DNA from: an uncultured Aquimarina sp.
GTDB taxonomy: Bacteria > Bacteroidota > Bacteroidia > Flavobacteriales > Flavobacteriaceae
Direction: 5' to 3'
Assembly (NCBI RefSeq): GCF_947492405.1
Contig: NZ_CANLMP010000001.1
Span: 310,001 to 374,000 of the forward strand
Length of the DNA: 64,000 nt
The translations under genes and the position numbers were made by a program. Of this stretch, positions 43,449 to 51,879 are shown piece by piece. Positions within the stretch are counted from its first letter, which is position 1, and each line of letters begins with the position of its first letter. The notes beneath the pieces were generated by a model. The model was not told the DNA's origin and made no database searches. It saw nothing but the letters and a program-made list of their open reading frames with translations.

Positions 43449-44555
43449 TCAATTTAGTGGCAGTTTCACGCTGAATATATTCTCTTTCTTACGAATACTA
43501 ATATGTTGCTTTTTTAATAAAAAATATCGTTTATCAAGGTTCATTAATCCATTACCTGTACTATCTACAAAAGAAGTTCTTTCTCTTATTTTGTTTTCGA
43601 CATAAATAAATTCATTTTTTGAATATACGTTTATCTGTAAAGGATTCTTTTCTGAAATCTCATTATGTTTTACTGCATTTTCTACTAATAATTGTAGTGC
43701 TAGCGGAGGAACTTCTCTTAGTAAATATTTTTCATCTATTGACACATTCATCTCAAAACGATTACGATATCTGGTTTTCACCAAATGAACATAGCTATCT
43801 AAAAATTTAAGTTCTTCTTGTAAAGAGACTAGATCTCTTTCTCCACTCTGTAAAATATAGCGATACATAAAAGATAGTTCTTTTATAAACGTAGTTGCAT
43901 CTTTATTATCTCTGACTATTGAATTTAATGAGTTTAAAGAATTAAAAAGAAAATGAGGATTGATTTGATTTTTTAAGGCTGTTAGTTCTTTCTGAAGGTT
44001 TTGCTGTTTTAGTTTTTCGTTCTCTAAAAGATCTTCGTTATGTATCATTTGATATTTAAGAATTCTCGTTATAAAAATAGTAATCACTAGAACTACAAAA
44101 TACACAAAGTACGTAAATCCAATTTCTGAATCTGATAACTCTTGTCCTGTTACTAAAGGATATAATGAAACAAATAACTGAACGATACCTAAAAAAAATA
44201 CTGTATTGAGCATAATAGTTATACATGTTCGTGAAAAAACGGAATATTGAGCGTATATATACTTCCAATTACTATTAAGTTCCAATGAAACTAGTGACAT
44301 TACAAAGAGAAATAAAAAGCGAATGATAATATCTTGTACTGAAACTTCTGAAAAAGAATCAAACAGTTTCTGATTTACATCAAATAATGTCAATGTACGT
44401 GGTAAACTAATAAGAGTCGCAATGAGCAGTGCTATCCTAAACATCACTATGTGTTTTACTTTTCTAGAGCTCAATGTAAATAATATCTTCTTTAATTCGT
44501 ACTTGTTAAATTTACGGAAAATTGTACGGATCATATAATTATTAACCACAGTCAT
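43449..44555 (-). CDS. LytS/YehU-type sensor histidine kinase
   Basis: 368 aa. Four membrane segments at about 38-55, 75-95, 112-132 and 145-165 precede the His_kinase domain. The phospho-acceptor motif is NQINPHFLFNSLNSL with His201. The ATPase part shows PPLALQLLVENAVKHN and TGNGLMNLDKRY. There is no extracytoplasmic domain, so sensing is probably within the membrane. The partner LytTR regulator follows after 4 nt. The leader upstream has two tandem hairpins, one ending in a T-rich tract. Confidence 0.94.
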   Translation of the reverse strand: MTVVNNYMIRTIFRKFNKYELKKILFTLSSRKVKHIVMFRIALLIATLISLPRTLTLFDVNQKLFDSFSEVSVQDIIIRFLFLFVMSLVSLELNSNWKYIYAQYSVFSRTCITIMLNTVFFLGIVQLFVSLYPLVTGQELSDSEIGFTYFVYFVVLVITIFITRILKYQMIHNEDLLENEKLKQQNLQKELTALKNQINPHFLFNSLNSLNSIVRDNKDATTFIKELSFMYRYILQSGERDLVSLQEELKFLDSYVHLVKTRYRNRFEMNVSIDEKYLLREVPPLALQLLVENAVKHNEISEKNPLQINVYSKNEFIYVENKIRERTSFVDSTGNGLMNLDKRYFLLKKQHISIRKKENIFSVKLPLN

Positions 44556-44593
44556 ATTTTTGTTATTTATTCTTTAAACCGGAATTAAAAAGA

Positions 44594-44661
44594 AGAAGCC
44601 TCCGTATGGAGATTGGAGGCTTCTATGTAGAAGTGAAGGTATGGGGAAACTCTTCACTTCT
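44594..44661 (-). promoter_or_regulatory. Two tandem hairpins in the leader of the LytS-type kinase gene
   Basis: Hairpin 1 is AGAAGCCTCC at 44594-44603 with GGAGGCTTCT at 44615-44624. Hairpin 2 is AGAAGTGAAG at 44629-44638 with CTTCACTTCT at 44652-44661. On the minus strand their loops are similar (AATCTCCATAC and AGTTTCCCCATAC). After hairpin 1 the minus strand runs TTCTTTTT, as in an intrinsic terminator, 39 nt before the kinase ATG at 44555. This could be an attenuator or a terminator for an upstream transcript. Confidence 0.5.
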
Positions 44662-44730
44662 TAATTTGAATCAATTAATTCTTGCAGTGTTTTTTTAACA
44701 TACTTTGAGTTGATAATGTAATATGTACTT

Positions 44731-44771
44731 AAAAAAGGCAGCCGAAAACACCTAATAAATCTCCGACTGCC
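44731..44771 (-). terminator. Terminator of the frameshifted lipoprotein gene
   Basis: On the minus strand GGCAGTCG (44771-44764) pairs with CGGCTGCC (44744-44737) with one wobble, followed by T6 (44736-44731). It is 34 nt past the restored stop codon at 44806, which supports the view that the gene once extended to there. Confidence 0.72.
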
Positions 44772-44805
44772 AGTCATCAACCAAACTCTATCATGAAAAA
44801 ACAAC

Positions 44806-45460
44806 TTACTTATTCAATTCTTTGACTACCTTTTTAGAAAAATCTAGCGATACCATTCCGAGGGTTTGTGGATCATCAATCTCAGTTGTAATTACTGATA
44901 ACAATTGTTTCTCTTTTGGTTGTGTAAGATCATATACTACAGTTTCCAGCGTATATTTTTTAACATTCTCTGTTAGTACTGTCACTGGATCAGAGTCTAC
45001 ATATATTGTTCCATAGTATCTATAAAATCCTCTATAATATCCTAAACCGTAATATGACGGGTATACTGTATAAAAAGAATTGTTTTTACTAGTCGTTTTA
45101 GTATACTCTTCACTATGTTTTAGTATGGTTACTATTACTATGTCTATCCCATTTTTTTTTAAGCTTATCTTTTATTTCCATCGTTTCGGATTTGCTTAAT
45201 TCTTTGGTTGGAGATGAGTTTGGAAAAACAATATAGCTTTCAATAGATTGATATCCTTTTTTGTTTAAGTTTTCGACTAAATCTTTTTCAAAACGTACTC
45301 TAGCGGTTTGATCATCTGTCTTACTTACCACCATCACTTTTTTACCTTTTATTTCTGGGACCTCAAGGTTTCTCCAAGAATCTGTTATCCTTACGGATGA
45401 ACAGCTTGATAAGAGTATCAACACTATCAATGTTCCTGTTATTTTATTAATAGTTTTCAT
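44806..45460 (-). pseudogene. Lipoprotein gene frameshifted at an A9 tract
   Basis: Starts at ATG 45460 with a lipobox (LLSSCSS). The first frame reads to a stop at 45113, giving about 115 aa. At the A9 run (minus strand, 45160-45152) removing one A restores a frame open to TAA at 44806-44808, for a total of 217 aa. The restored product continues NGIDIVIVTILKHSEEYTK, a Tyr/Gly-rich stretch and LETVVYDL. It matches the lengths (220, 213 aa) and plan of the paralogues at 28964 and 49359. It may be a true pseudogene, a sequencing error, a phase-variable gene or a gene expressed by slippage. Confidence 0.85.
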
Positions 45461-45641
45461 AATTCTCAATTTTTTAGATGAATAAAAAAACTTCTTCTTG
45501 CTTATCTAAAGACTGAAATTCTTTTTGACTTTTGTATCTCTTGTTTCTTACTATATCACTCCCTATTTTTTGGAAGAGTGTATATAATATTGATTGTATT
45601 GTTTTCATCACATTATCTTTTAGTATTAATTTTCATGTAAT

Positions 45642-45830
45642 TTACCTTCTAATAGCTTCGCCAGCTCCTGATCCCCATTGTTCTAATTCTTTTAAGTAAT
45701 GGTCAATTAGAGTCCTGATTTTTTTAAGAGACCATATTGAAAGCTCAATGATTCTTTTATTACGTTTTGAACTGTTTTCTGAATATTCTCTTTTGTGATC
45801 ATATACTATTCTTAAAGGTTTCGTTTCCAT
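45642..45830 (-). CDS. Possible 62-aa basic peptide
   Basis: From ATG 45830 (preceded by AGAAAGGAT) the frame encodes 62 residues rich in Lys, Arg and Glu, with an amphipathic helix IIELSIWSLKKIRTLIDHYLKELEQ and a C-terminal GSGAGEAIRR. A longer reading from TTG 45929 would run through the -7 element at 45875-45882, so the short form is preferred. No family is recognised. The upstream spacer 45831-46181 and the 45470-45641 stretch show nothing else definite. Confidence 0.4.
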   Translation of the reverse strand: METKPLRIVYDHKREYSENSSKRNKRIIELSIWSLKKIRTLIDHYLKELEQWGSGAGEAIRR

Positions 45831-45874
45831 ATCCTTTCTACTTTTAGTGCTATACTTATCTTTGTTTTCTAGTA

Positions 45875-45882
45875 CAAATGTA
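45875..45882 (-). promoter_or_regulatory. -7 promoter element for the 62-aa ORF
   Basis: Minus strand TACATTTG is a perfect TAnnTTTG match, 44 nt upstream of the ATG at 45830. No TTTG is present 19-21 nt further upstream. Confidence 0.35.
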
Positions 45883-46181
45883 GCTCGGTATGGGCTGCTA
45901 ATTATTGAGTTTTCGAGTGAAACAACCAAAAGCGAAAGTGAAGCTTCCCGACTTTATACTGAAGTGTTTTTTGTTTGGACAAAAGAGAAAATGTCAGCAT
46001 AGCCTATGCTACGATTACATTTTATTTTGAAGCATCAATGAAAAAGAACAGATTTTAGTGGGTAATAGTAAGTCAGAAACGGTATTAGATATGAAGGAAT
46101 ATAATTGTCAAGAAAAAACACATTTCTTTACGCTCTTTTTTTTACATTTATGTTTTCACAAATCATTTAAACTTCATCTAC

Positions 46182-47015
46182 ATGAAAAAAATAATAGTCC
46201 CTATAGATTTCTCTAAATACTCTGAGTATGCACTGGAAACTTCGGCTGCTTTAGCAAAAAAACATAATGCACAAATCATCGTTATTCATATGTTAGAATT
46301 ATCAGAAGCGGTTTTGTCGGTATCTGGCACTGAAACACAGAATGAAACGCTATTTATGCTAAAATTAGCAAGTAAGAAGTTTGAAGAATTTTTGCAAAAG
46401 GATTATTTAGAAGGTATAGAAATTGAAACAATAATTAAGCACCATAAAGTATTTGATGAACTTGATCAAGTAGCCAAAGATATTGGAGCAGATCTTATTG
46501 TGATGGGATCTCATGGTCACAGTCGACAAGAAGGTATATTTTCTGGATCTAACACTGCAAAAGTCGTTAGACATAGTAATGTCCCCGTATTGATCGTTAA
46601 ATCTAAACTTACTAATGTAGATTTTGATAAGGTAGTATATGCTACAGATTTTTCTGAAGAAAGTATTCCTGCGTTCAAAAAAGCACTAGACTTATTATCT
46701 ACGATGAACAGTGAAACTACTTTATTGCACGTTAATTTACCATATTCAAATTTCCAAAGCACTACAGAAATAAAAGAACAAGCAAAAAATTTCTTAGAAA
46801 AAGCTGATGGAAACCTAAACAGGTTACCTACGATTGAATATATATCGGATTATTCAGTTGAAGCTGGAATTCTAAGTTATGCTAATAATACAAATATGGA
46901 TATGATTGCTATGTCAACTCACGGTAGAACAGGTTTGGTTCACTTTTTTGGAGGAAGCATATCAGAAGATCTTGTGCATCATGCAACCTTACCAGTTTTA
47001 GCTTTTAAAATGTAA
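46182..47015 (+). CDS. Universal stress protein, two tandem UspA domains
   Basis: 277 aa cytoplasmic protein. Domain 1 (about 1-143) starts KKIIVPIDFSKYSEYAL and contains the nucleotide-binding GSHGHSRQEGIFSGSNTAKVVRHSNVPVLIV (G-2x-G-9x-G-S/T pattern). Domain 2 (about 147-277) starts FDKVVYATDFSEES and has STHGRTGLVHFFGGSISEDLVHHATLPVLAF. Both ATP-binding loops look intact. It stands alone on the plus strand and ends in a convergent terminator at 47090-47141. Confidence 0.94.
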   Translation: MKKIIVPIDFSKYSEYALETSAALAKKHNAQIIVIHMLELSEAVLSVSGTETQNETLFMLKLASKKFEEFLQKDYLEGIEIETIIKHHKVFDELDQVAKDIGADLIVMGSHGHSRQEGIFSGSNTAKVVRHSNVPVLIVKSKLTNVDFDKVVYATDFSEESIPAFKKALDLLSTMNSETTLLHVNLPYSNFQSTTEIKEQAKNFLEKADGNLNRLPTIEYISDYSVEAGILSYANNTNMDMIAMSTHGRTGLVHFFGGSISEDLVHHATLPVLAFKM

Positions 47016-47089
47016 AAAAAATCAGACTATGATTATAAGATAAAGTTTCTCTATATTCACAAGAGCGAAGCACTTTATGTTCTTATCAA

Positions 47090-47141
47090 AAATTACCGGA
47101 CTGAAATCATCGTACTAGTACATTATCAAGTCTGGTAATTT
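47090..47141. terminator. Bidirectional hairpin between convergent genes
   Basis: AAATTACCGGACT (47090-47102) pairs with AGTCTGGTAATTT (47129-47141) with one wobble. The loop holds the palindrome TACTAGTA (47113-47120). It ends the universal stress gene on one strand and the small lipoprotein gene (47193) on the other. Confidence 0.75.
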
Positions 47142-47192
47142 ATTTATAGGGATTTAAAAACCTCTAACAAGGTCTCTCTCTGCACCTAATTC

Positions 47193-47504
47193 TTAATGGA
47201 TTACTTTTAGGCAAGATATTTCTACCATTTTGCCCACCATACAAATTCCCGCCATAGCTTCAGCTTCTTTATACACTATGGATATCCTTGGCTCATTTTT
47301 CTTGTCAATTTCGAAATCAAACAGATTAACTGGTTGTAATTTTTCACCAGTATCTAACTGAATTACCCAAGAGCACCCATCCAATCCTAACATATTTACC
47401 AAAGTACCATTTACTCCCTTAGAACAAGCTTGTTTTTCTGAACAAGATGTTATTAAAAAAACACCAAATACCGCACTTATAATATATCTTTTTATATCTC
47501 TCAT
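47193..47504 (-). CDS. Small Cys-containing lipoprotein
   Basis: 103 aa with a lipobox (LITSCSE, Cys21). The mature part has further cysteines (ACSKG, DGCSWVIQL, GICMVG, SCLKV), enough for two disulfides, and a small beta domain (TLVNMLGLDGCSWVIQLDTGEKLQPVNLFDFEI). No family name is recognised. It is 62 nt downstream of the META-domain gene on the same strand. Confidence 0.7.
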   Translation of the reverse strand: MRDIKRYIISAVFGVFLITSCSEKQACSKGVNGTLVNMLGLDGCSWVIQLDTGEKLQPVNLFDFEIDKKNEPRISIVYKEAEAMAGICMVGKMVEISCLKVIH

Positions 47505-47566
47505 TATTGTAGTTTTTTACAAATTAAACATATGTTTTAAAATGAAGAATTATTCCTAAGAACACT

Positions 47567-48016
47567 TCAATCTATTTTTTTAAACACCATTAAGGCTTTA
47601 TTTTCAGTATCAAGTAAAGACAAGGTGAGGTTTTCTATTTTATAATATCTAATTTCTCTGAGCAAGTTTTGATATTGCACTGAGGTTTTTGCTTCAATAC
47701 ATTTCATTCTGGTTGCTCCTATAGCATCAAATTCTAAATGTGTATTCGTTAGTCTTTTTAAATTTCCAAAAATTTGATTACAACCATCATTTCCAGTAAA
47801 TTTATTCTCTCTATGATTAAATTCTAATTGTGGTCGTTTTTGAGCAACATCTTTATAGTCTTCGCCATTAATTTTTGTCATACTCCAAATATCATTTAGA
47901 AGAATTTTACTTTGGATAGCTTCATTTCCTTCTAATGATTTATTATTTCCCTGGGTACCTTGGCAGCTATATAGTATAAAAGCAAATACTACATAAATAA
48001 GAATACTTTTTGTCAT
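47567..48016 (-). CDS. META/HslJ-domain lipoprotein
   Basis: 149 aa from ATG 48016, which starts a lipoprotein signal peptide (FILYSCQG); the longer frame from 48091 adds 25 residues ahead of it and is rejected. The META pattern is seen: DIWSMTKINGEDY near residue 45, LEFNHRENKFTGNDGCNQIFG (typical F-x-G-x-x-G-C-N) and IGATRMKC (typical T-x-M-x-C). META/HslJ proteins are small envelope proteins linked to heat or antibiotic tolerance. The 48017-48359 spacer upstream holds a direct repeat TGAGTATCAG (48124-48133 and 48160-48169) but no clear promoter. Confidence 0.85.
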   Translation of the reverse strand: MTKSILIYVVFAFILYSCQGTQGNNKSLEGNEAIQSKILLNDIWSMTKINGEDYKDVAQKRPQLEFNHRENKFTGNDGCNQIFGNLKRLTNTHLEFDAIGATRMKCIEAKTSVQYQNLLREIRYYKIENLTLSLLDTENKALMVFKKID

Positions 48017-48359
48017 AACTAGATATATATTATTGTGTAAAAGTAGATTAAGTTTATGAAGGAGGCTATGATTTTTCTTCTGAAACAGCAAAAAAGCATA
48101 GGTGAAACGTTCTAAATGAAAAGTGAGTATCAGTTGGATATCAAATGATTTATTTGTTTTGAGTATCAGCTATCTCAAGAACTACAGTATGTATATGTCA
48201 AGATTATAAAACATAAAACTAGTTTATATTATTTCATTGTAAACATAGGATAGTTCACCTTTATTTTTAGCAACTTGACCAAAGAATACCGTATGGATCT
48301 TTTGATTATCCAGTACTTTTAATATAGTCATTAAGAAATATTAGCTAAATCTGGAAATC

Positions 48360-49334
48360 ATGAACCTAATTCGATACCTCCATATTGTTTTTGCTTCTTT
48401 AAGCTATGTAGCACAATTGAAAGCGCAACAAACACGACATTATGATAAAGAAGTTTCTTTAACTACAGATAACGATGCTTTGGTTGCTTGGCAAATTTCT
48501 GATCGCTATTACACCTTTGGAGTAGGAATACAATACGACTTCAGAACAGAGAGACTATTACGACTTGAAAAACTATTTCCTTCTAAAAGTGATTACTTTT
48601 TTGGAACCGAATTACGTTTAGAAGGGTATACTCCTTCTAACAAATCAATAGTCATAGAATCTGATCAACAGAGTGTTTCTAATTTTGACAGACCTTTTGC
48701 AGGTATATTATATGGGACACTTGATGCAACATATGTTTTCGAAAAATCCTTTTTTGAAGTTGGTCTTTTGGCAGGGGTTATGGGACCTTTATCCCAAGCT
48801 GAAGAGCTTCAGGGATGGTTTCACAATAACATAACAGGAGGATCTACTTTTGATGGGTGGAGATTTCAAATCCCAAATCAATTCATTTTTAACATAAACA
48901 CTAAAATCGTATATGATTTTACACCTAAAAGCAAATTGTTTGATGTATTTGGGATGGTAGACACACGATTAGGAAATCTATATATTGACATTAGTCCTGC
49001 GGTAGGTTTACGTATTGGTAAATTCGGAGAACTATATAAATCAGCTGCTTTTGGTAATAGTATTCTATCTGATAAAAAATTTAAGTATTACTTAAAGTCA
49101 ACGATTGGTGGTACTATAACAGGGTTTGATGCCACAGCACAAGGTAATTTATTTGATAGGGATTTTGAATTTGCTTTAGATAATATAAGTAATAATCATA
49201 TAACGCTTACCAATGGAATCTTTCTTTCTTATCATAATATTTCCATTGGCTTCGATCATTTTTTTACATTCGGAAAAGTAATACCTGATACACAACATTT
49301 TTATGCAAGATCGATCGTTAGGTTTCGATTTTGA
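48360..49334 (+). CDS. LpxR-like lipid A 3'-O-deacylase (DUF2219)
   Basis: 324 aa outer membrane barrel with a signal peptide ending LKAQ. LpxR removes the 3'-acyloxyacyl group of lipid A. Catalytic region features seen: N38-D39 in TTDNDA, SDRYYTFGVGIQY (47-59), FDRPFAGILYG (109-119) and the GPLSQAEELQGWFH segment with His155, each in the place expected for the family; the last strand ends RSIVRFRF. Activity is not proven, but the motif set is complete by eye. A PagL-like gene lies 1.4 kb away on the other strand. Confidence 0.85.
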   Translation: MNLIRYLHIVFASLSYVAQLKAQQTRHYDKEVSLTTDNDALVAWQISDRYYTFGVGIQYDFRTERLLRLEKLFPSKSDYFFGTELRLEGYTPSNKSIVIESDQQSVSNFDRPFAGILYGTLDATYVFEKSFFEVGLLAGVMGPLSQAEELQGWFHNNITGGSTFDGWRFQIPNQFIFNINTKIVYDFTPKSKLFDVFGMVDTRLGNLYIDISPAVGLRIGKFGELYKSAAFGNSILSDKKFKYYLKSTIGGTITGFDATAQGNLFDRDFEFALDNISNNHITLTNGIFLSYHNISIGFDHFFTFGKVIPDTQHFYARSIVRFRF

Positions 49335-49358
49335 TCAAGAGTTTTTATTACATCTATA

Positions 49359-50000
49359 TCAATTTTGAGACGGTAAAATTACCATATCATTGAGTAAGGA
49401 CGCTACCATTTCGCTGGTAAAAGTTACTGCTGCATTTTGTGAAGAAGATGGGTTAATTAAAGCACTTTGACCTGACCATACCAAAGTATTTTGACCTTCT
49501 TGCAATTCTCCTGCAACATCATATAAAACAGCTTCTATTAGATATGATTTTTCATCTTGATAATATCCTGGGGTAGAAATATAACTATATGTTCTGTAAT
49601 AATATCTGCCAAAACGTCTATATCCTAATGGGACTGCATACGTCTCGCCTGGCGTATACCTTTGTGATTCTTTCGTATTGATCAAACTCATCGTGATGAC
49701 TCCATCAATATCATTATCCTTTAAAATTTTAATAAATTTTGCGTCTTCACCTTTTTTAGGAGACATCTTTGGTGGAAAAATAGTGATCCCCGTAATTGCA
49801 TGAATACCATTGTCTTTTAGTAATTGAACAGCATTATTTTCGAAGGCTTTACGCGCTGCCAGATCTTCACTGATACCAACAACTGCAATTTTAGTATATG
49901 TACGTCCTTTGTAGTCTTTTGATTTCCAGGTAGAGCCCAATTTTGGTGCGCAGGATGTTACTATTAAAAAGATAGAAGCCGCATAAAGTAAAGTTTTCAT
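49359..50000 (-). CDS. Lipoprotein, paralogue of those at 28964 and 44806
   Basis: 213 aa with a lipobox (IVTSCAP, Cys17). It shares the family plan: STWKSKDYKGRTYTKIAVVGISEDLAARKAFENNAVQLL, an IFPPK motif, a DNDIDGVITMSLI strand, a Tyr-rich middle (RRFGRYYYRTYSYI) and a YLIEAVLYDVAGE strand. It is the last gene of the co-directional run from 61997 and follows the TRIC gene after 46 nt. It may act with an outer membrane partner; unknown. Confidence 0.8.
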   Translation of the reverse strand: MKTLLYAASIFLIVTSCAPKLGSTWKSKDYKGRTYTKIAVVGISEDLAARKAFENNAVQLLKDNGIHAITGITIFPPKMSPKKGEDAKFIKILKDNDIDGVITMSLINTKESQRYTPGETYAVPLGYRRFGRYYYRTYSYISTPGYYQDEKSYLIEAVLYDVAGELQEGQNTLVWSGQSALINPSSSQNAAVTFTSEMVASLLNDMVILPSQN

Positions 50001-50046
50001 ATGTGTTTATATTAATTATAATGTAAAAGGTTTTTAACTATTTTTT

Positions 50047-50661
50047 TTATTTCTTTTTGATGGTAAAAGTTGGTAAAGAAATACTAAATCTTACCGCCAA
50101 AACTCGTATAACAACCACTAATGCAATAGTGCTTAGATATGATATATTTTTATCGAATTTTAAGGAGTAAAGAATGATATAACATACTCCACCAGCAAGG
50201 GAAGCTAGTGCATAAATTTCTTTTCTGAAAAGTATTGGAATTTTGTTACACAAAATATCACGGATTACTCCTCCGAAACATCCCGTCATAATTCCAAGTA
50301 CAACACTTACGGCTGGATCCAAACTTGCAGAAATTCCAATTTGCACACCGCTAATTGTAAATATGGCTAGGCCAATGGTGTCGAATATAAAGAGTGATTT
50401 CGTTAAAAAATAAATCCTATTTCGAAATACTATAGCCAAAATAACAGAAATGCTAATAAAGTGTACGATATAGAAATGTCCCATCCACCAAACCGGCGTA
50501 TTCCCAATAAAGACATCTCTTAGAATACCTCCGCCTAAGGCCGTAACGAATGCTACAATAAAGATACCGAAGAGATCCATTTGTCTTTTTATCGCAGCTA
50601 ATGCACCAGAAATAGCAAAAGCAATCGTACCTAGTATATCAAGAACATCGAAAAAACTCAT
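50047..50661 (-). CDS. TRIC-family cation channel (YicG/UPF0126)
   Basis: 204 aa with six to seven membrane segments built from two repeats. Each repeat has the glycine-rich signature (GTIAFAISGALAAIKRQMDLFGIFIVAFVTALGGGILRDVFIG and GLAIFTISGVQIGISASL ... GIMTGCFGGVIRDIL). The GGGxxRD and GGxxRD motifs identify prokaryotic TRIC channels, thought to pass K+ or other monovalent cations. It is 34 nt after the PagL-like gene on the same strand. Confidence 0.93.
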   Translation of the reverse strand: MSFFDVLDILGTIAFAISGALAAIKRQMDLFGIFIVAFVTALGGGILRDVFIGNTPVWWMGHFYIVHFISISVILAIVFRNRIYFLTKSLFIFDTIGLAIFTISGVQIGISASLDPAVSVVLGIMTGCFGGVIRDILCNKIPILFRKEIYALASLAGGVCYIILYSLKFDKNISYLSTIALVVVIRVLAVRFSISLPTFTIKKK

Positions 50662-50695
50662 CCCTTTTTTTTAGTATACTATTATTACTTACTCC

Positions 50696-51850
50696 TTACC
50701 ATTTAAAAGGCTTAAAACCAAAACCATATTCTATATAATCTGCAGAACCTCCATCTAGTGTTTTAAGACCAATTTGTGCAAAGAAAGTTTTAGAAATATT
50801 ATATCGTAATGCAGGTCGCATAAAATATCCACCTTTTCCTTTATCATCGGACACATACGTACCGATCTGAAATTTCATAGCTAATTTCCAGAATGAAAAA
50901 TCATAACCAGCATGAACTCCTATTAATGTTCTTTCAGAAGCTTCAACATCTCGAAAACGATTATCGTAAAAGAAATCAACACCACCCGTTAAGGTATGTA
51001 CTTCATTGAATTGATGTTCATAATCAAGCACTCCAGAAAAAGTTCCGAATACTGTATTGGTTCCAATTTCTCTATCGGTTTGTCCGACTCCTCCAGCTAC
51101 ATATACGCTTATATAATTTCCACCTGTTGTATCTCGAGCAGCGCGTAAAGGTCGTTTAAATCTGGCTGGCAATACATTATTTGTATATGGATCATTATCT
51201 TTCTTAAACTGAGCTGCATTATAATTATAGCGCATCCCTAAATTGATACCATACAGATTAAGACCTCTATTAGGTCTAAACGTAGAACCGTTACTAAAAT
51301 GAGTAAAATCGAATCCATATAACAAATCTAACTCTCTTGTAAACTTATAGGTGAATCCAAGATCAATATTAAAATACACTGCTGCTCTGGCTCCTATAGA
51401 AGTGTTTAACTCATTGGTGTCTTCATCAAAAGGATTCAAATTATACGTAATCCCGAGAGAGGGTTCAATACTAAAAACATTTCTCTTATGAGACCCAGAT
51501 ATAGGAAAATTCATAAAACCATAAATAGCATTTGGATTTCCAAAAACATTAGCATCACTCAGAAATCCAACATACGCTCCAATACCATAAGATGGATATC
51601 CATATCTGCTAGCCCATCCATTTGGATTGGTTGGTTGCCATCCTAATTTCACGGTTACTCCGCCATAACCATTGTCTAAAATACCACTATTCCCTAAAGC
51701 ATTATCTGATTTCAGAAAAGCACCAAAATGAGATTTTATCTCTATGAATCTGAACCTATTTTGGGAATTATTTTCAAGGTTATCCGAAGAAGATTGTGAA
51801 TAGCTAAAAAAACATGTTAGTAAAGCAAGTATTAAATAAAGTTTTTTCAT
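50696..51850 (-). CDS. PagL-like acyloxyacyl hydrolase (lipid A 3-O-deacylase)
   Basis: 384 aa from ATG 51850, which starts a signal peptide ending SYSQ; upstream ATGs at 51865 and 51862 are possible but less fitting. The diagnostic stretch FDFTHFSNGSTFRPNRGLN (about 180-198) supplies the catalytic His184 and Ser186 and the conserved PNxGxN of PagL. It is longer than PagL (about 170 aa) with an extra C-terminal barrel half, as is common in Bacteroidota. It follows gltS after 29 nt and would act in the outer membrane. Confidence 0.85.
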   Translation of the reverse strand: MKKLYLILALLTCFFSYSQSSSDNLENNSQNRFRFIEIKSHFGAFLKSDNALGNSGILDNGYGGVTVKLGWQPTNPNGWASRYGYPSYGIGAYVGFLSDANVFGNPNAIYGFMNFPISGSHKRNVFSIEPSLGITYNLNPFDEDTNELNTSIGARAAVYFNIDLGFTYKFTRELDLLYGFDFTHFSNGSTFRPNRGLNLYGINLGMRYNYNAAQFKKDNDPYTNNVLPARFKRPLRAARDTTGGNYISVYVAGGVGQTDREIGTNTVFGTFSGVLDYEHQFNEVHTLTGGVDFFYDNRFRDVEASERTLIGVHAGYDFSFWKLAMKFQIGTYVSDDKGKGGYFMRPALRYNISKTFFAQIGLKTLDGGSADYIEYGFGFKPFKW

Positions 51851-51879
51851 AACTGATATCATCATAAATAAAGTAATAA

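Noticed and set aside
44793..44825. Plus-strand mini ORF beginning MKKQLTYSIL
   Set aside because: Only ten codons long and overlaps the restored 3' end of the lipoprotein gene on the other strand; the signal-peptide look is coincidental.
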